A stretch of 64,000 nucleotides of DNA from Oxydemutator sp963693105 (GTDB taxonomy: Bacteria; Pseudomonadota; Gammaproteobacteria; Poriferisulfidales; Oxydemutatoraceae): assembly GCA_963693105.1 (NCBI GenBank), contig OY843752.1, positions 806,001 to 870,000 on the forward strand, read 5' to 3'. Made by a program: the position numbers and the translations under genes. The notes beneath the pieces are model-generated. The model searched no databases. It had not been told where the DNA came from and was given only the letters and a program-made list of their open reading frames with translations. Positions 15,420-24,200 of this stretch are shown in pieces. The number at the start of each line of letters is the position of its first letter. Position 1 is the first letter of the stretch.

Positions 15420-16580
15420 ATGGCCAAGCGCGACTACTATGAAGTGCTGGGTGTTCCGCGCCAGTCCGACGACGGGCAACTGCGCAAGGCGTACCGCAAA
15501 CTCGCGATGAAATACCACCCCGACCGCAACCAGGGGGACGAGTCGGCCGAGGGAAAATTCAAGGAAGCCAAGGAAGCCTATGAAGTGCTTTCCGATGCGC
15601 GCAAGCGCGCCGCGTACGACCAGTTCGGTCATGCCGGGGTGAATGCGTCGGCGGGCGGCGGTTTCGGCGGCGGCTTCGGCGACGGCGGCGGTCTTCACGA
15701 CGTCTTCGACAATATTTTCAATGATTTCTTCGGAGTCGCGCAGGGACGGCGCGGCGGATGGCGCGGACAGCGCACGGTCTATCGGGGCCGCGACCTGGAA
15801 TACGGGGTGCAGTTGACGTTGGAGGAGGCCGCTTTCGGCATCGAGAAAACCATCCCCGTGACGACCATGCAAACCTGCGGGCACTGCGACGGCAAGGGCG
15901 CTGAGCCGGGCAGCGACATACGGGATTGTTCAACCTGCCGCGGCAGCGGCCAGGTGTGGGCGCAACAGGGGCCTTTCTCGATTCAGCGGACCTGTCCGCA
16001 CTGCAAGGGACAGGGGCGTGTCATCGAGAAACCATGCACCGATTGCAGCGGTTCCGGGCGGGTGCGAAGCACGAAGACACTGGCGGTTCAGATTCCGGCC
16101 GGCGTTGACCGGGACGACCGTGTGCGCCTGAGCGGTGAAGGCGAGGCCGGCATCGGCGGCGGCCCGCCCGGCGATCTCTACATCGTCATCGACATCCGGC
16201 CGCACGAGGTGTTCCAGCGCAAGGACAATGATCTGCTGATTGACGTGCCGATTCCGTTGACAACCGCGGCGCTCGGCGGCGAGGTCGAGGTGCCGACGCT
16301 GAACGGGCGCGTCAAGCTGAAAGTGCCGGCGGGGACCCAGAGCGACAAGTTGTTCAGAATGCGCGGCAAGGGCATCAAGTCAAAGCGCGAGTATTTCACC
16401 GGTGACCTGATTTGCCGCACCCATGTCGAAACCCCCGTGAATTTGACGGCGCGCCAGAAGGAATTGCTGCGCGAGCTGGATACGTCGTTGTGCGGAGGCT
16501 CCTACAAGCACTCGCCGAAAGTGGGGCGCTGGATGGAGGGCATCAAAAGCTTTTTTGACAACCTGGATCTGAAGATTTGA
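15420..16580 (+). CDS. dnaJ: Chaperone DnaJ (Hsp40)
   Basis: DnaJ is the co-chaperone that delivers substrate and stimulates DnaK ATPase. The 386-residue product is a complete type I DnaJ: the J domain with HPD (MKYHPDRNQGD, about residues 30-40), a Gly/Phe-rich region (GGGFGGGFGDGGG), four CxxCxGxG zinc repeats (CGHCDGKG, CSTCRGSG, CPHCKGQG, CTDCSGSG) and a C-terminal substrate domain. dapB overlaps its stop by 4 bases (TTGA). Confidence 0.97.
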   Translation: MAKRDYYEVLGVPRQSDDGQLRKAYRKLAMKYHPDRNQGDESAEGKFKEAKEAYEVLSDARKRAAYDQFGHAGVNASAGGGFGGGFGDGGGLHDVFDNIFNDFFGVAQGRRGGWRGQRTVYRGRDLEYGVQLTLEEAAFGIEKTIPVTTMQTCGHCDGKGAEPGSDIRDCSTCRGSGQVWAQQGPFSIQRTCPHCKGQGRVIEKPCTDCSGSGRVRSTKTLAVQIPAGVDRDDRVRLSGEGEAGIGGGPPGDLYIVIDIRPHEVFQRKDNDLLIDVPIPLTTAALGGEVEVPTLNGRVKLKVPAGTQSDKLFRMRGKGIKSKREYFTGDLICRTHVETPVNLTARQKELLRELDTSLCGGSYKHSPKVGRWMEGIKSFFDNLDLKI

Positions 16581-17416
16581 CGCCGGCAAAACATTCCGGT
16601 GCATCCTCCACGCGCGCGGTTCGCATTGCGATTCACGGTGTGGAGGGGCGCATGGGCCGTGCCGTGGCCGAAGCCGTGCCTTCTTTCACGCAACTCGAAT
16701 GGACCCGCGCTTTCAGCTGGCCCGGTTCGCCGCGTCTGGGTGAAGACGCCGGCGTCGTCGCCGGCTGTGGCAAAACCGGCGTCCAGCTGGAGTCTTCGGA
16801 GGCGATCGCCGGTGATGATTTTGATGTGCTGATTGATTTTTCGGTGCCGCAGGCCACGTTGCAGGCTTTGCGGGCCTGCGTTTCGGCGAAGCGGGCGATG
16901 GTCATCGGCACGACCGGTTTTTCCGGCGCCGAGTCGCGCGAGTTCAAAACCGCGGCGAAAACGATTCCGTTGGTCGTGGCGCCCAATATGAGTATCGGCG
17001 TCAACCTTTGCCTGAAATTACTCCGGCAGGCCGCGGCCGTGTTTGGCGAAGACGCCGATATCGAAATCGTCGAAGCGCATCACCGGCACAAAATTGACGC
17101 GCCGTCCGGCACCGCATTGAAGATGGGCGAAGTCGTCGCCGCAGCCCTTGGCCGCGATCTTGAGGACTGCGCCGTTTACCGGCGCCATGGCCAGACCGGG
17201 GCGCGGCGCAAAGGCACGATTGGTTTTCAGAGCATCCGGGCCGGCGACATCGTCGGCGAACACACCGTGATTTTTGCGCTGGACGGCGAGCGCATCGAGA
17301 TTTCGCACAAAGCCGCGAGTCGGCTCGGTTTTGTGCGCGGTGCGCTGCACGCCGCCACGTGGCTTTCGGGACGTGCGCCGGGGCTTTACAACATGCAGGC
17401 TGTTCTCGGTCTCTGA
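16577..17416 (+). CDS. dapB: 4-hydroxy-tetrahydrodipicolinate reductase
   Basis: DapB carries out the NAD(P)H-dependent step of the diaminopimelate/lysine pathway. The 279-residue product has the N-terminal dinucleotide-binding IHGVEGRMGRAVAEAV, DFSVPQATLQAL, GTTGFS, APNMSIGVNL, and the catalytic/substrate motif EAHHRHKIDAPSGTALKMGE; it ends GLYNMQAVLGL as usual. The start is a TTG within the dnaJ stop (TTGA overlap), so translation is probably coupled. dnaJ-dapB adjacency is common in gammaproteobacteria. Confidence 0.95.
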   Translation: MTPAKHSGASSTRAVRIAIHGVEGRMGRAVAEAVPSFTQLEWTRAFSWPGSPRLGEDAGVVAGCGKTGVQLESSEAIAGDDFDVLIDFSVPQATLQALRACVSAKRAMVIGTTGFSGAESREFKTAAKTIPLVVAPNMSIGVNLCLKLLRQAAAVFGEDADIEIVEAHHRHKIDAPSGTALKMGEVVAAALGRDLEDCAVYRRHGQTGARRKGTIGFQSIRAGDIVGEHTVIFALDGERIEISHKAASRLGFVRGALHAATWLSGRAPGLYNMQAVLGL

Positions 17417-17483
17417 CGGGAATTTCGGCCGCACAAAGCTTCGCCGCCTCTGCCAAAAGGTATATGCCTGAGCCAGGTTGCCG

Positions 17484-17509
17484 CCGTGCTATACTCGGTC
17501 GTAGCACGG
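17484..17509 (+). promoter_or_regulatory. Extended -10 promoter with overlapping inverted repeat before mtoX
   Basis: TGCTATACT (extended -10, TATACT at 17490-17495) is overlapped by a perfect 8-bp inverted repeat: CCGTGCTA at 17484-17491 and TAGCACGG at 17502-17509, separated by 10 bases. Arms spaced by 18 bases would suit a dimeric regulator on one DNA face; a 5'-leader hairpin is the alternative. mtoX starts 52 bases downstream. Confidence 0.45.
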
Positions 17510-17561
17510 TCGGCAAGACTGGCTGTCATAACAATTCGAAAACTAAATTTAGGAGTTTCCA

Positions 17562-18926
17562 ATGACGAGAATATTTTCACGTTCTATTCTGGTGTCCGCA
17601 GCGGCGGCTCTCGGAATGATTGTGGGTCTGACGTCCACGGCAAAAGCCGATGAAACCTGCATGTCTCCCTATATGGCCAAGATCGTGGGCCAGGAGGACT
17701 ATGTTTATATCTGGACGCTTGGCCTTGAAGGGGTCGGCGATGAGCAGGACAAACTGGTGACGATAGACGTCAACCCCGATTCGGGAACCTACGGCAAAGT
17801 GGTCGGAACCCTGTCGGTCGGCGGGCGCAACGAGGCGCACCATTCAGGTTTGACGGACGACCGCCGTTATCTCTGGGCTGGCGGCCTCGACACCAACAAG
17901 ATTTTCATCTTCGATGTTCACAGCAATCCGCGCGAGCCGAAACTGCACCACGTGGTTACGGACTTTGTCGCGAAAACCGGCGGCCTGGTCGGCCCGCACA
18001 CGTTCTACGCACTGCCCGGGCGCATCATGGTTTCGGCGTTGTCCAACAACAAGGACCACGGCGGCCGCACCGGTCTTGCCGAGTACACCAACGAAGGTGA
18101 ATTCGTCGCGGCGCACTGGCTGCCGACCGACAATGATTTGCGCGGCGCTGAAAAGACCGGCAAGCTGGCCGACGGTTACGGCTACGATGTGCGGGTGCTG
18201 CCTCGCCGCAACATCATGCTGACATCGTCGTTCACCGGCTGGTCGAACTACATGATGGATTTTGGCACGATGCTGAAAGACCCCGAGGCGATGAAGCGTT
18301 TCGGCAACACAATGGTGCTGTGGGATTTGCACACCCGCAAGCCGAAGAAAGTCTTCGATGTACCGGGTGCGCCGCTTGAAGTCCGCTGCGCGTGGCAGCC
18401 GGACCACAACTATTGCTTTACGACGACGGCCCTGACCTCGAAGATGTGGATTGTCTATGAAGACGAGCACGGAGAATGGCATGCCAAGGAGAACGGCACC
18501 ATCGGCGATCCGTCCAAAGTGCCGTTGCCGGTTGACATCTCGATTACGGCGGATGACACGGGGATGTGGGTGCAGACTTTCATGGACGGCAAGAGTCGTT
18601 ATTTCGACATCAGCGATCCGTTCAATGCGAAGCAGGTCTATGAGCATGTTGTGGGCAGCCAGGTCAACATGATTTCACAAAGTTGGGATGGCAAGCGCGT
18701 TTACTACACATCGTCGCTGCTGGGCAACTGGGACAAGACCGGCGACGCCGATGAGCAGTTCTTCAAGTCTTTCCGCTGGGACGGCAAGAAGGTGAAACTC
18801 CAGTTCGCCGTGGACTTCTACGCCGAGAAACTCGGTCGTCCGCACCAGATGCGTTTCGGCGCCTACTCGCTCTACAGCGGTATGCCCGGCGCCGGGGCCA
18901 CCAAACTGTCCGAGGTCGTCGAATAG
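17562..18926 (+). CDS. mtoX: Methanethiol oxidase / SBP56 (selenium-binding protein) family
   Basis: This is a 454-residue SBP56-family beta-propeller with an N-terminal signal peptide (SILVSAAAALGMIVGLTSTAKA, cut near residue 29), so it is periplasmic. Family matches include GGRNEAHHSG, NPREPKLHHVV, GPHTFYALPGRIMVSALSN, GYGYDVRVLPRRNIMLTSSFTGW, GAPLEVRC and RYFDISDPF. Characterised bacterial members are copper-dependent methanethiol oxidases giving formaldehyde, H2S and H2O2; His residues in the HHSG, GPHTF and KLHH motifs are candidate copper ligands. Bacterial mtoX is often beside SCO1/senC and mauG-like genes; none is adjacent here. It could instead have another SBP56 activity. Confidence 0.75.
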   Translation: MTRIFSRSILVSAAAALGMIVGLTSTAKADETCMSPYMAKIVGQEDYVYIWTLGLEGVGDEQDKLVTIDVNPDSGTYGKVVGTLSVGGRNEAHHSGLTDDRRYLWAGGLDTNKIFIFDVHSNPREPKLHHVVTDFVAKTGGLVGPHTFYALPGRIMVSALSNNKDHGGRTGLAEYTNEGEFVAAHWLPTDNDLRGAEKTGKLADGYGYDVRVLPRRNIMLTSSFTGWSNYMMDFGTMLKDPEAMKRFGNTMVLWDLHTRKPKKVFDVPGAPLEVRCAWQPDHNYCFTTTALTSKMWIVYEDEHGEWHAKENGTIGDPSKVPLPVDISITADDTGMWVQTFMDGKSRYFDISDPFNAKQVYEHVVGSQVNMISQSWDGKRVYYTSSLLGNWDKTGDADEQFFKSFRWDGKKVKLQFAVDFYAEKLGRPHQMRFGAYSLYSGMPGAGATKLSEVVE

Positions 18927-18942
18927 CCGGTTTTTCCGGACA

Positions 18943-19188
18943 ATGAATCGCGGGGCGGAGCGGGGGCGCGGTGCGCTGAGCTCCCGCCGCCCCCGTTTCC
19001 TTGAATGTTCGAGCGAGCCCTTTGATGACGGCTGGGCCGCTTCCGAACAATGCGAAAGACGCGCGACCCGCGTCGAGTTCATTCCAATCCGCCGCATCAT
19101 CTTCGGCGACGGCGCGTCGCTGGATTGCTCGAAATTCAGGCGTCCGCGGACGCAATTCAGTCAACCCGGATTGTTCGACGTCGTGTAG
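18943..19188 (+). CDS. Small hypothetical protein coupled to the DUF3293 gene
   Basis: This 81-codon frame has protein-like composition in its second half (ATRVEFIPIRRIIFGDGASLD followed by CSKFRRPRTQFSQPGLFDVV). I do not recognise a family. Its TAG at 19186-19188 shares a base with a GTG start at 19188 (TAGTG), which suggests coupling with the next gene. The first ~15 codons lie on a GC-rich inverted repeat (CGGGGGCG...CGCCCCCG) that could equally be the mtoX terminator, so the true start is uncertain. Confidence 0.4.
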   Translation: MNRGAERGRGALSSRRPRFLECSSEPFDDGWAASEQCERRATRVEFIPIRRIIFGDGASLDCSKFRRPRTQFSQPGLFDVV

Positions 19189-19604
19189 TGGCGCTTTGGG
19201 AGAGTTACCGCCGCGCGGTTTTCCGGTTGCGGGAGCCGCTCGACACCGGCGGCACTTTCGTGATTCTGACTGCCGACAACCCGCGAGGGGTTATCACGGA
19301 CGCCGGGGCCAACCGCCGCGCCGAGCGCGCGCTTTTCGAAGAACTCCGCCTTTTGTGCAGGCCGTCGCGCCTGCAGGGATGTTCGCCGGATTGGAAACAC
19401 TGCGAGAACAGTTTTGCGGCGGCGATTACCGGGCGACAGGCGCTGGCGCTCGCAAAGCGCTACCGTCAGAACGCAATCTACCGGGTGGAGGAGGGCTTGC
19501 TTTATCTGGCGCCCTGCCTGGTCAAAGATCATCCCGAGGAGTGCCTTGGACCTTTCGTCGGACGGGTGGTCCCCTCGACGATTCAGCCCGCTTTCGGCGT
19601 ATAA
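19188..19604 (+). CDS. DUF3293 domain-containing protein
   Basis: The product is about 138 residues from the GTG at 19188. It matches the uncharacterised DUF3293 pattern: YRRAVFRL, FVILTADNPRG, NRRAERALFEEL, a CSPDWKHCENSF segment, and FGQNAI-like RYRQNAIYRVEEGLLYLAPC. The frame is open back to an ATG at 19050, but those 46 residues are Arg-rich and overlap the preceding frame, so the coupled GTG is preferred. The function is unknown. Confidence 0.6.
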   Translation: MALWESYRRAVFRLREPLDTGGTFVILTADNPRGVITDAGANRRAERALFEELRLLCRPSRLQGCSPDWKHCENSFAAAITGRQALALAKRYRQNAIYRVEEGLLYLAPCLVKDHPEECLGPFVGRVVPSTIQPAFGV

Positions 19605-19612
19605 TTTTTGGC

Positions 19613-19801
19613 ATGTACGTTTGCGTCTGCAAGGCCATCACCGAAGAGCAAATCAGGCAAGCCGTCGCCGAGGGGGTGGACAGTCTGGCCCAATTGCGCG
19701 ACAGGTTCGGGCTGGGCGTTGATTGCGGCAAATGTTGCGAATACGCCAGGCGCTGCCTCGACGCCGCAAAATCCGATGACGGCTCCGACCCGTTTGTTTG
19801 A
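19613..19801 (+). CDS. bfd: Bacterioferritin-associated ferredoxin Bfd
   Basis: This is a 62-residue [2Fe-2S] protein that reduces ferric iron in bacterioferritin to release it. The Cys pattern is CVC at residues 4-6 and CGKC around 39-42, which matches the BFD-like fold; ITEEQIRQAVAEGVDSLAQLRDRFG forms the helices between. It lies directly upstream of bfr. Its TGA overlaps a Fur-box-like sequence that would control bfr. Confidence 0.92.
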   Translation: MYVCVCKAITEEQIRQAVAEGVDSLAQLRDRFGLGVDCGKCCEYARRCLDAAKSDDGSDPFV

Positions 19802-19818
19802 GAATGACTATCAGTGTG
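19800..19818 (+). promoter_or_regulatory. Fur-box-like site upstream of bfr
   Basis: The 19 bases starting GAGAATGACTATCA match the classic Fur consensus at about 13 of 19 positions. They lie at the end of bfd, 94 bases before the bfr ATG. fur itself is in this window. Confidence 0.4.
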
Positions 19819-19911
19819 CAACGGATTCGTATTTTCGGGCGGCGTGTATCCCCGCTGCCTGGTTTATAATGAAGACACGAACGAGATCATTGTTTGAGGA
19901 GGTGATGTCTC

Positions 19912-20376
19912 ATGAAAGGCGACCGTGTTGTTATCGAACATTTGAACAAGGTGCTGCACAACGAGCTGACGGCGATCAACCAGTATTTTTTGCATGCCCG
20001 CATGTACAAAAACTGGGGATTTCACAAGCTCAATGAGCACGAATACAACGAATCCATTGACGAGATGAAACACGCCGACCTGCTGGTCGAGCGCATCCTG
20101 TTCCTGGAAGGCCTGCCCAATCTGCAGGACATCGGGAAACTGCTGATCGGACAGAAGCCGGAAGAAATGCTTCAGTGCGACCTGGAACTGGAACGCATGG
20201 CGGTGCCGGATTTGAAGGCCGGCATCGAATACTGCGAAAAGAACGGTGATTACGTTTCACGCGAGTTGTTCGAGAGGATTCTCGAAAGCGAAGAGGAACA
20301 CATCGACTGGCTGGAGACACAGTTTGACCGCATCCGGCGAGTCGGCCTGGAAAACTATCTCCAGTCCATGATGTAG
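19912..20376 (+). CDS. bfr: Bacterioferritin
   Basis: This is a 24-meric haem-containing iron store of 154 residues. All diiron ligands are in canonical positions (Glu18, Glu51, His54, Glu94, Glu127, His130) and Met52 is present as the haem ligand, so this is the catalytically complete, haem-binding subunit. A very strong ribosome site (GAGGAGGTGAT) precedes the ATG. The upstream partner bfd and the Fur-like site indicate iron regulation. Confidence 0.96.
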   Translation: MKGDRVVIEHLNKVLHNELTAINQYFLHARMYKNWGFHKLNEHEYNESIDEMKHADLLVERILFLEGLPNLQDIGKLLIGQKPEEMLQCDLELERMAVPDLKAGIEYCEKNGDYVSRELFERILESEEEHIDWLETQFDRIRRVGLENYLQSMM

Positions 20377-20380
20377 TGCA

Positions 20381-20764
20381 ATTTTCAAGGCGTGGAATGA
20401 CCACGACACGAACGCCATCCTCGCAACTTTCAACAAAGGCGGAACGTACTCCGATCCTGTCGCCGGAGCGGATTTGCACGGTGCAGCCCTGGCCGGCTAT
20501 GCCCAGTCCCTGTTGGATGCGTTTCCCGACCTGAAGCTTGAGTTGGTCGGCAGCGCCGAGGCGAGCAACGGCGCAATCGCCGCACCGTGGCTGCTGTTCG
20601 GAACACATCGGGGAGAACTCATGGGCAATGCGCCGACCGGAAAGAAAGCCGTGTTGCCCGGTTGCGACTTCCTCGTGGTCAGCAACGGCCGGATAGACTC
20701 CGTAAAAGGCTTTTTTGACCCCGCCGACCTGATGGCGCAACTGGGTCTCGAAGCGCGGGAATAA
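20381..20764 (+). pseudogene. SnoaL-like (NTF2-fold) frame without a normal start codon
   Basis: The frame translates to a clear SnoaL-like polyketide-cyclase/NTF2 domain: FKAWNDHDTNAILATFNKGG, YSDPVAG, YAQSLLDAFPDLKLELVG, and NAPTGKKAVLPGCDFLVVSNGRID. The family's first strand region begins at once after the bfr stop, and the only codons between the preceding in-frame TGA (20369) and TTG at 20474 are TGT, AGT, GCA, ATT and sense codons; there is no ATG, GTG or TTG. A start at TTG 20474 would lose the first third of the domain. It is either a 5'-truncated remnant or a gene using ATT at 20381 coupled to bfr. Confidence 0.55.
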
Positions 20765-20804
20765 CCTGTACCCTCTCCGGACCATCCGGGGAAAGTCTGA
20801 AATC

Positions 20805-21159
20805 TGGTGGAGGCGGCGGGAATCGAACCCGCGTCCGCCTATTCTACGCCCTCGGCCCTACATGCTTAGTCCGTCTTCATATCCCGACCGCTTTTGACGG
20901 ACAAAAAATCCGGCCGGGCTGTTCGCATTAGGAGTTTAACCGACCGACCGCGAACCAGCCGCCCGGCGAGCTTGTAAAAATGACTCCCGCTCCGGTGTTA
21001 CAAGCACCGCCGGGCGGAAGGCATAGCCGGTTTCTTAGGCCGCTAATGCGTAGTTGTCTTGGTTGGCAACTATTATTTTGCAGCAAGTTTAACGAGTTTA
21101 GCTACATGCTCGGCATGCGCCTCCGGTTTCGCAATACACGTCGAAGCCGAATCGCCCCC
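20805..21159 (-). ncRNA. ssrA: Transfer-messenger RNA (tmRNA)
   Basis: The RNA reads right to left. The 5' end at 21159 starts GGGGGCGATTCGGCTTCGACG, and the 3' tRNA-like end closes with GGTTCGATTCCCGCCGCCTC and CCA at 20805-20807. The tag frame at 21067-21038 encodes ANQDNYALAA, followed by TAA at 21037-21035, close to the E. coli ANDENYALAA. GC-rich inverted repeats corresponding to the pseudoknots are visible between tag and 3' end. It rescues stalled ribosomes with SmpB (4732-5202). Length is about 355 nt, within the usual range. Confidence 0.97.
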
Positions 21160-21168
21160 AGAGCTTTC

Positions 21169-21177
21169 ATTATAGCA
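21169..21177 (-). promoter_or_regulatory. Extended -10 promoter of ssrA
   Basis: On the minus strand TGCTATAAT ends 9 bases before the tmRNA 5' end (TATAAT at 21174-21169 with TGC before it). The spacing to the RNA end fits transcription starting near the mature 5' end. No convincing -35 is seen, consistent with an extended -10. Confidence 0.6.
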
Positions 21178-21227
21178 CGGGCGCGCAACACCGGCCCCGC
21201 GCCGGTCCGCCGTCTATAATAGGCCGC

Positions 21228-24200
21228 ATGCAAATCCTCTACGGCCCTCCGCCCTTGTCGGAATTCAGGCGACGGCAGTTGCTTGCCCGGTTGCAGTCGG
21301 TTTGTGCCGCCGTTTCCGGTTTGCAGGCCGCCACGGTTTATTTCCTCGACATGGACGGTGACCCCGGCGAGCGTGTGCGCCGCCGCCTCGGCTCGTTGCT
21401 CGCGCCGGACGGCGCCCCGGCGTCGGCGGCGCCCGCCGCCACGGACGCTACTGTTTATGTGATTCCGAGAACGGGGACGGTTTCGCCGTGGTCGAGCAAG
21501 GCGACCGACATTTTCCATGTCTGCGGACTCGAACAAGTTCGGCGGGTGGAGCGCGGCGCCTGCTATTGCGTGCAGGCGCGGCGGAAGTTGTCCGCCGCCG
21601 AGCACGGCGCGTGCGCGGTTTTGCTGCACGACAGGATGACCGAGGCGGTGTGTGATTCGCCGCCGCCTTCCGGCCGGGTTTTTGCGCACGCCGCGGCGAG
21701 GCCGTTGCGCGAGGTCGCGCTGGACGTCGATCCGCTCGACCAATTGCAATCCGTCAACCGCGACTGGGGGCTTGCGCTGTCGCAAGATGAAATGGCCTAC
21801 CTGCTCGACCATTACTCCGGACAGAAGCGTGCGCCGACCGACGCCGAGTTGATGATGTTCGCACAGGCCAATTCCGAACACTGCCGCCACAAGTTGTTCA
21901 ATGCCGAATGGACGCTCGACGGATGCCGCCGGGAAAAGACGCTGTTCGAGATGATCCGGCACACGCACGCCTGCTCGCCGCATGGCGTGCTGTCGGCGTA
22001 CGAAGACAACGCGGCCGTTGTTGCGGGCGCCGTGGCGCGCCGCCTCGTGATTGACGCCGAAACGCGGCGCTATCGTTACGTCGAAGAAGAGCAGCCCATC
22101 CTGATAAAAGTCGAGACCCACAACCATCCGACCGCGATCTCGCCGTTTCCGGGCGCCGCCACCGGCGCCGGCGGCGAGATTCGCGACGAGGCGGCGACCG
22201 GGCGCGGCGGGCGTCCGAAGGCGGGTTTGACCGGTTTCAGCGTGTCGAATTTGCGAATTCCGGATTTCATCCAGCCGTGGGAGGGTCCTGAAAAGCGGCC
22301 TTCACGAATCGCCTCGCCGCTGCAGATTATGATCGAAGGGCCCATCGGCAGCGCGGGTTTTAACAACGAGTTCGGGCGTCCGAATCTGTGCGGTTATTTC
22401 AGAACTTTCGAACACGGCGGCAATGGGCGAACCTGGGGCTATCACAAGCCGATGATGGTCGCCGGCGGGCTGGGCAGTCTGCGCGCCGCCCACGTCGCCA
22501 AGCAGGCTTTTGCGGACGGCACGCCGCTGGTCGTGTTCGGCGGGCCGGCGATGCGGATCGGTCTCGGCGGCGGATCGGCCTCGTCGGTCGGCGGCGGCGC
22601 CAGTTCGGAGGAACTTGATTTCGCGTCGGTGCAGCGGGACAACGCCGAGATTCAGCGGCGTTGTCAGGAAGTCATCGAGCAATGTACCGCGCTGGGCGCC
22701 GGCAATCCGATTCTCGCGATTCACGACGTGGGTGCGGGCGGACTCGCCAACGCCTTGCCGGAGCTGGTGCACGGCGCAGGTCTCGGCGGCCGTTTCGAAC
22801 TCAGGGAAATTCCCTGCGCCGACCATGGTTTGTCGCCGATGGAAATCTGGTGCAACGAGGCGCAGGAGCGTTACGTCGCGGCCGTCTCCGCCGCGCGTCT
22901 GCCGGATTTTCTCGGCTTCTGCGACCGCGAACGCTGCCCGGTGGCGGTCATCGGCCGCGCGACCGCGCAACGGCAGCTGATAGTCGAGGATCGCCTGTTT
23001 GGACGGGACGCGGTGCACATGCCGATGCCGGTGTTACTCGGCAATCCGCCGCGCGGCTCACGTTCGGTCGCGGCGGCGTCTTACGCGGCAGGCGCTTCGT
23101 CGCTCGACGGCATGGAGCTCGGCGAGGCCGTCGAGCGCGTGCTGAAAATCCCGGCGGTCGCGTCCAAGTCGTTCCTGATTACGATTGGAGACCGCAGCGT
23201 CAGCGGGCTGGTGGTGCGCGACCAGATGGTCGGGCCGTGGCAGACGCCGGTCGCCGACGCCGCGGTGACGGCGGCGGATTATTCGGGCTGCGCCGGCGAG
23301 GCGATGGCAATGGGGGAACGCACGCCGGTGGCCATTGGCAACGCGCCTGCGTCGGGGCGCCTGGCCGTCACTGAGGCGTTGCTCAATATTATGTCAGCCG
23401 ATGTCCGGGCGCTGGGCGATGTCCGGCTGTCGGCCAACTGGATGGCCGCCGCCGGCGATGATGCACAGGCGGCGGCGTTGTTCGACACCGTCCACGCGGT
23501 GGCGCAGGAACTGTGCCCCGAACTCGGCATTGCGATTCCCGTCGGCAAGGATTCGCTGTCAATGCAGATGGCCTGGCAGGCGGACGGGCGCAGCGAACAG
23601 GTCGTCTCCCCGCTGTCGCTGGTGGTGTCCGCCTTCGCGCCGGTTGCGGATGTGCGCGACACCCTGACGCCGCAACTCGACCCGGGCGTGCCGGGCGCAA
23701 GGCTGTGGCTGGTGGATCTTGGCGGCGGCAGGAACCGCCTCGGCGGTTCCTGCCTGATGCAGGCATACGGGCGAATTGGCGGCGAGCCGCCCGATCTCGA
23801 TGAGCCACGGAAACTGACGGCCCTGTTTGCCCTGCTGCGCGAGTTGCGCGACCGCGGGATGTTGCTTGCTTATCACGACCGCAGCGATGGCGGCCTTTTC
23901 GCCTGCCTTGTCGAGATGGCTTTCGCCGGACACTGCGGTGTGCGTTGCGACCCGGGAGAGACGGGCGCCGATTTCATGGCGCCGCTTTTTTCGGAGGAGC
24001 CGGGCGTCGTAATCCAGGTGACGGCGCAAGCGGCGAAGTTGCTGCCATCGCTTGCGCGGCGGCACGGTTTGTCTTCCGATTGCCGCGATGTCGGTTGCTG
24101 TATTTCCGAACTGAATTTTGAAATCCGCGGCGGCGGATTATCGCGCTCGTGGGATTTGATGCAACTCAAGCGGTGGTGGTCGCAAACCGGCTTTCATATC

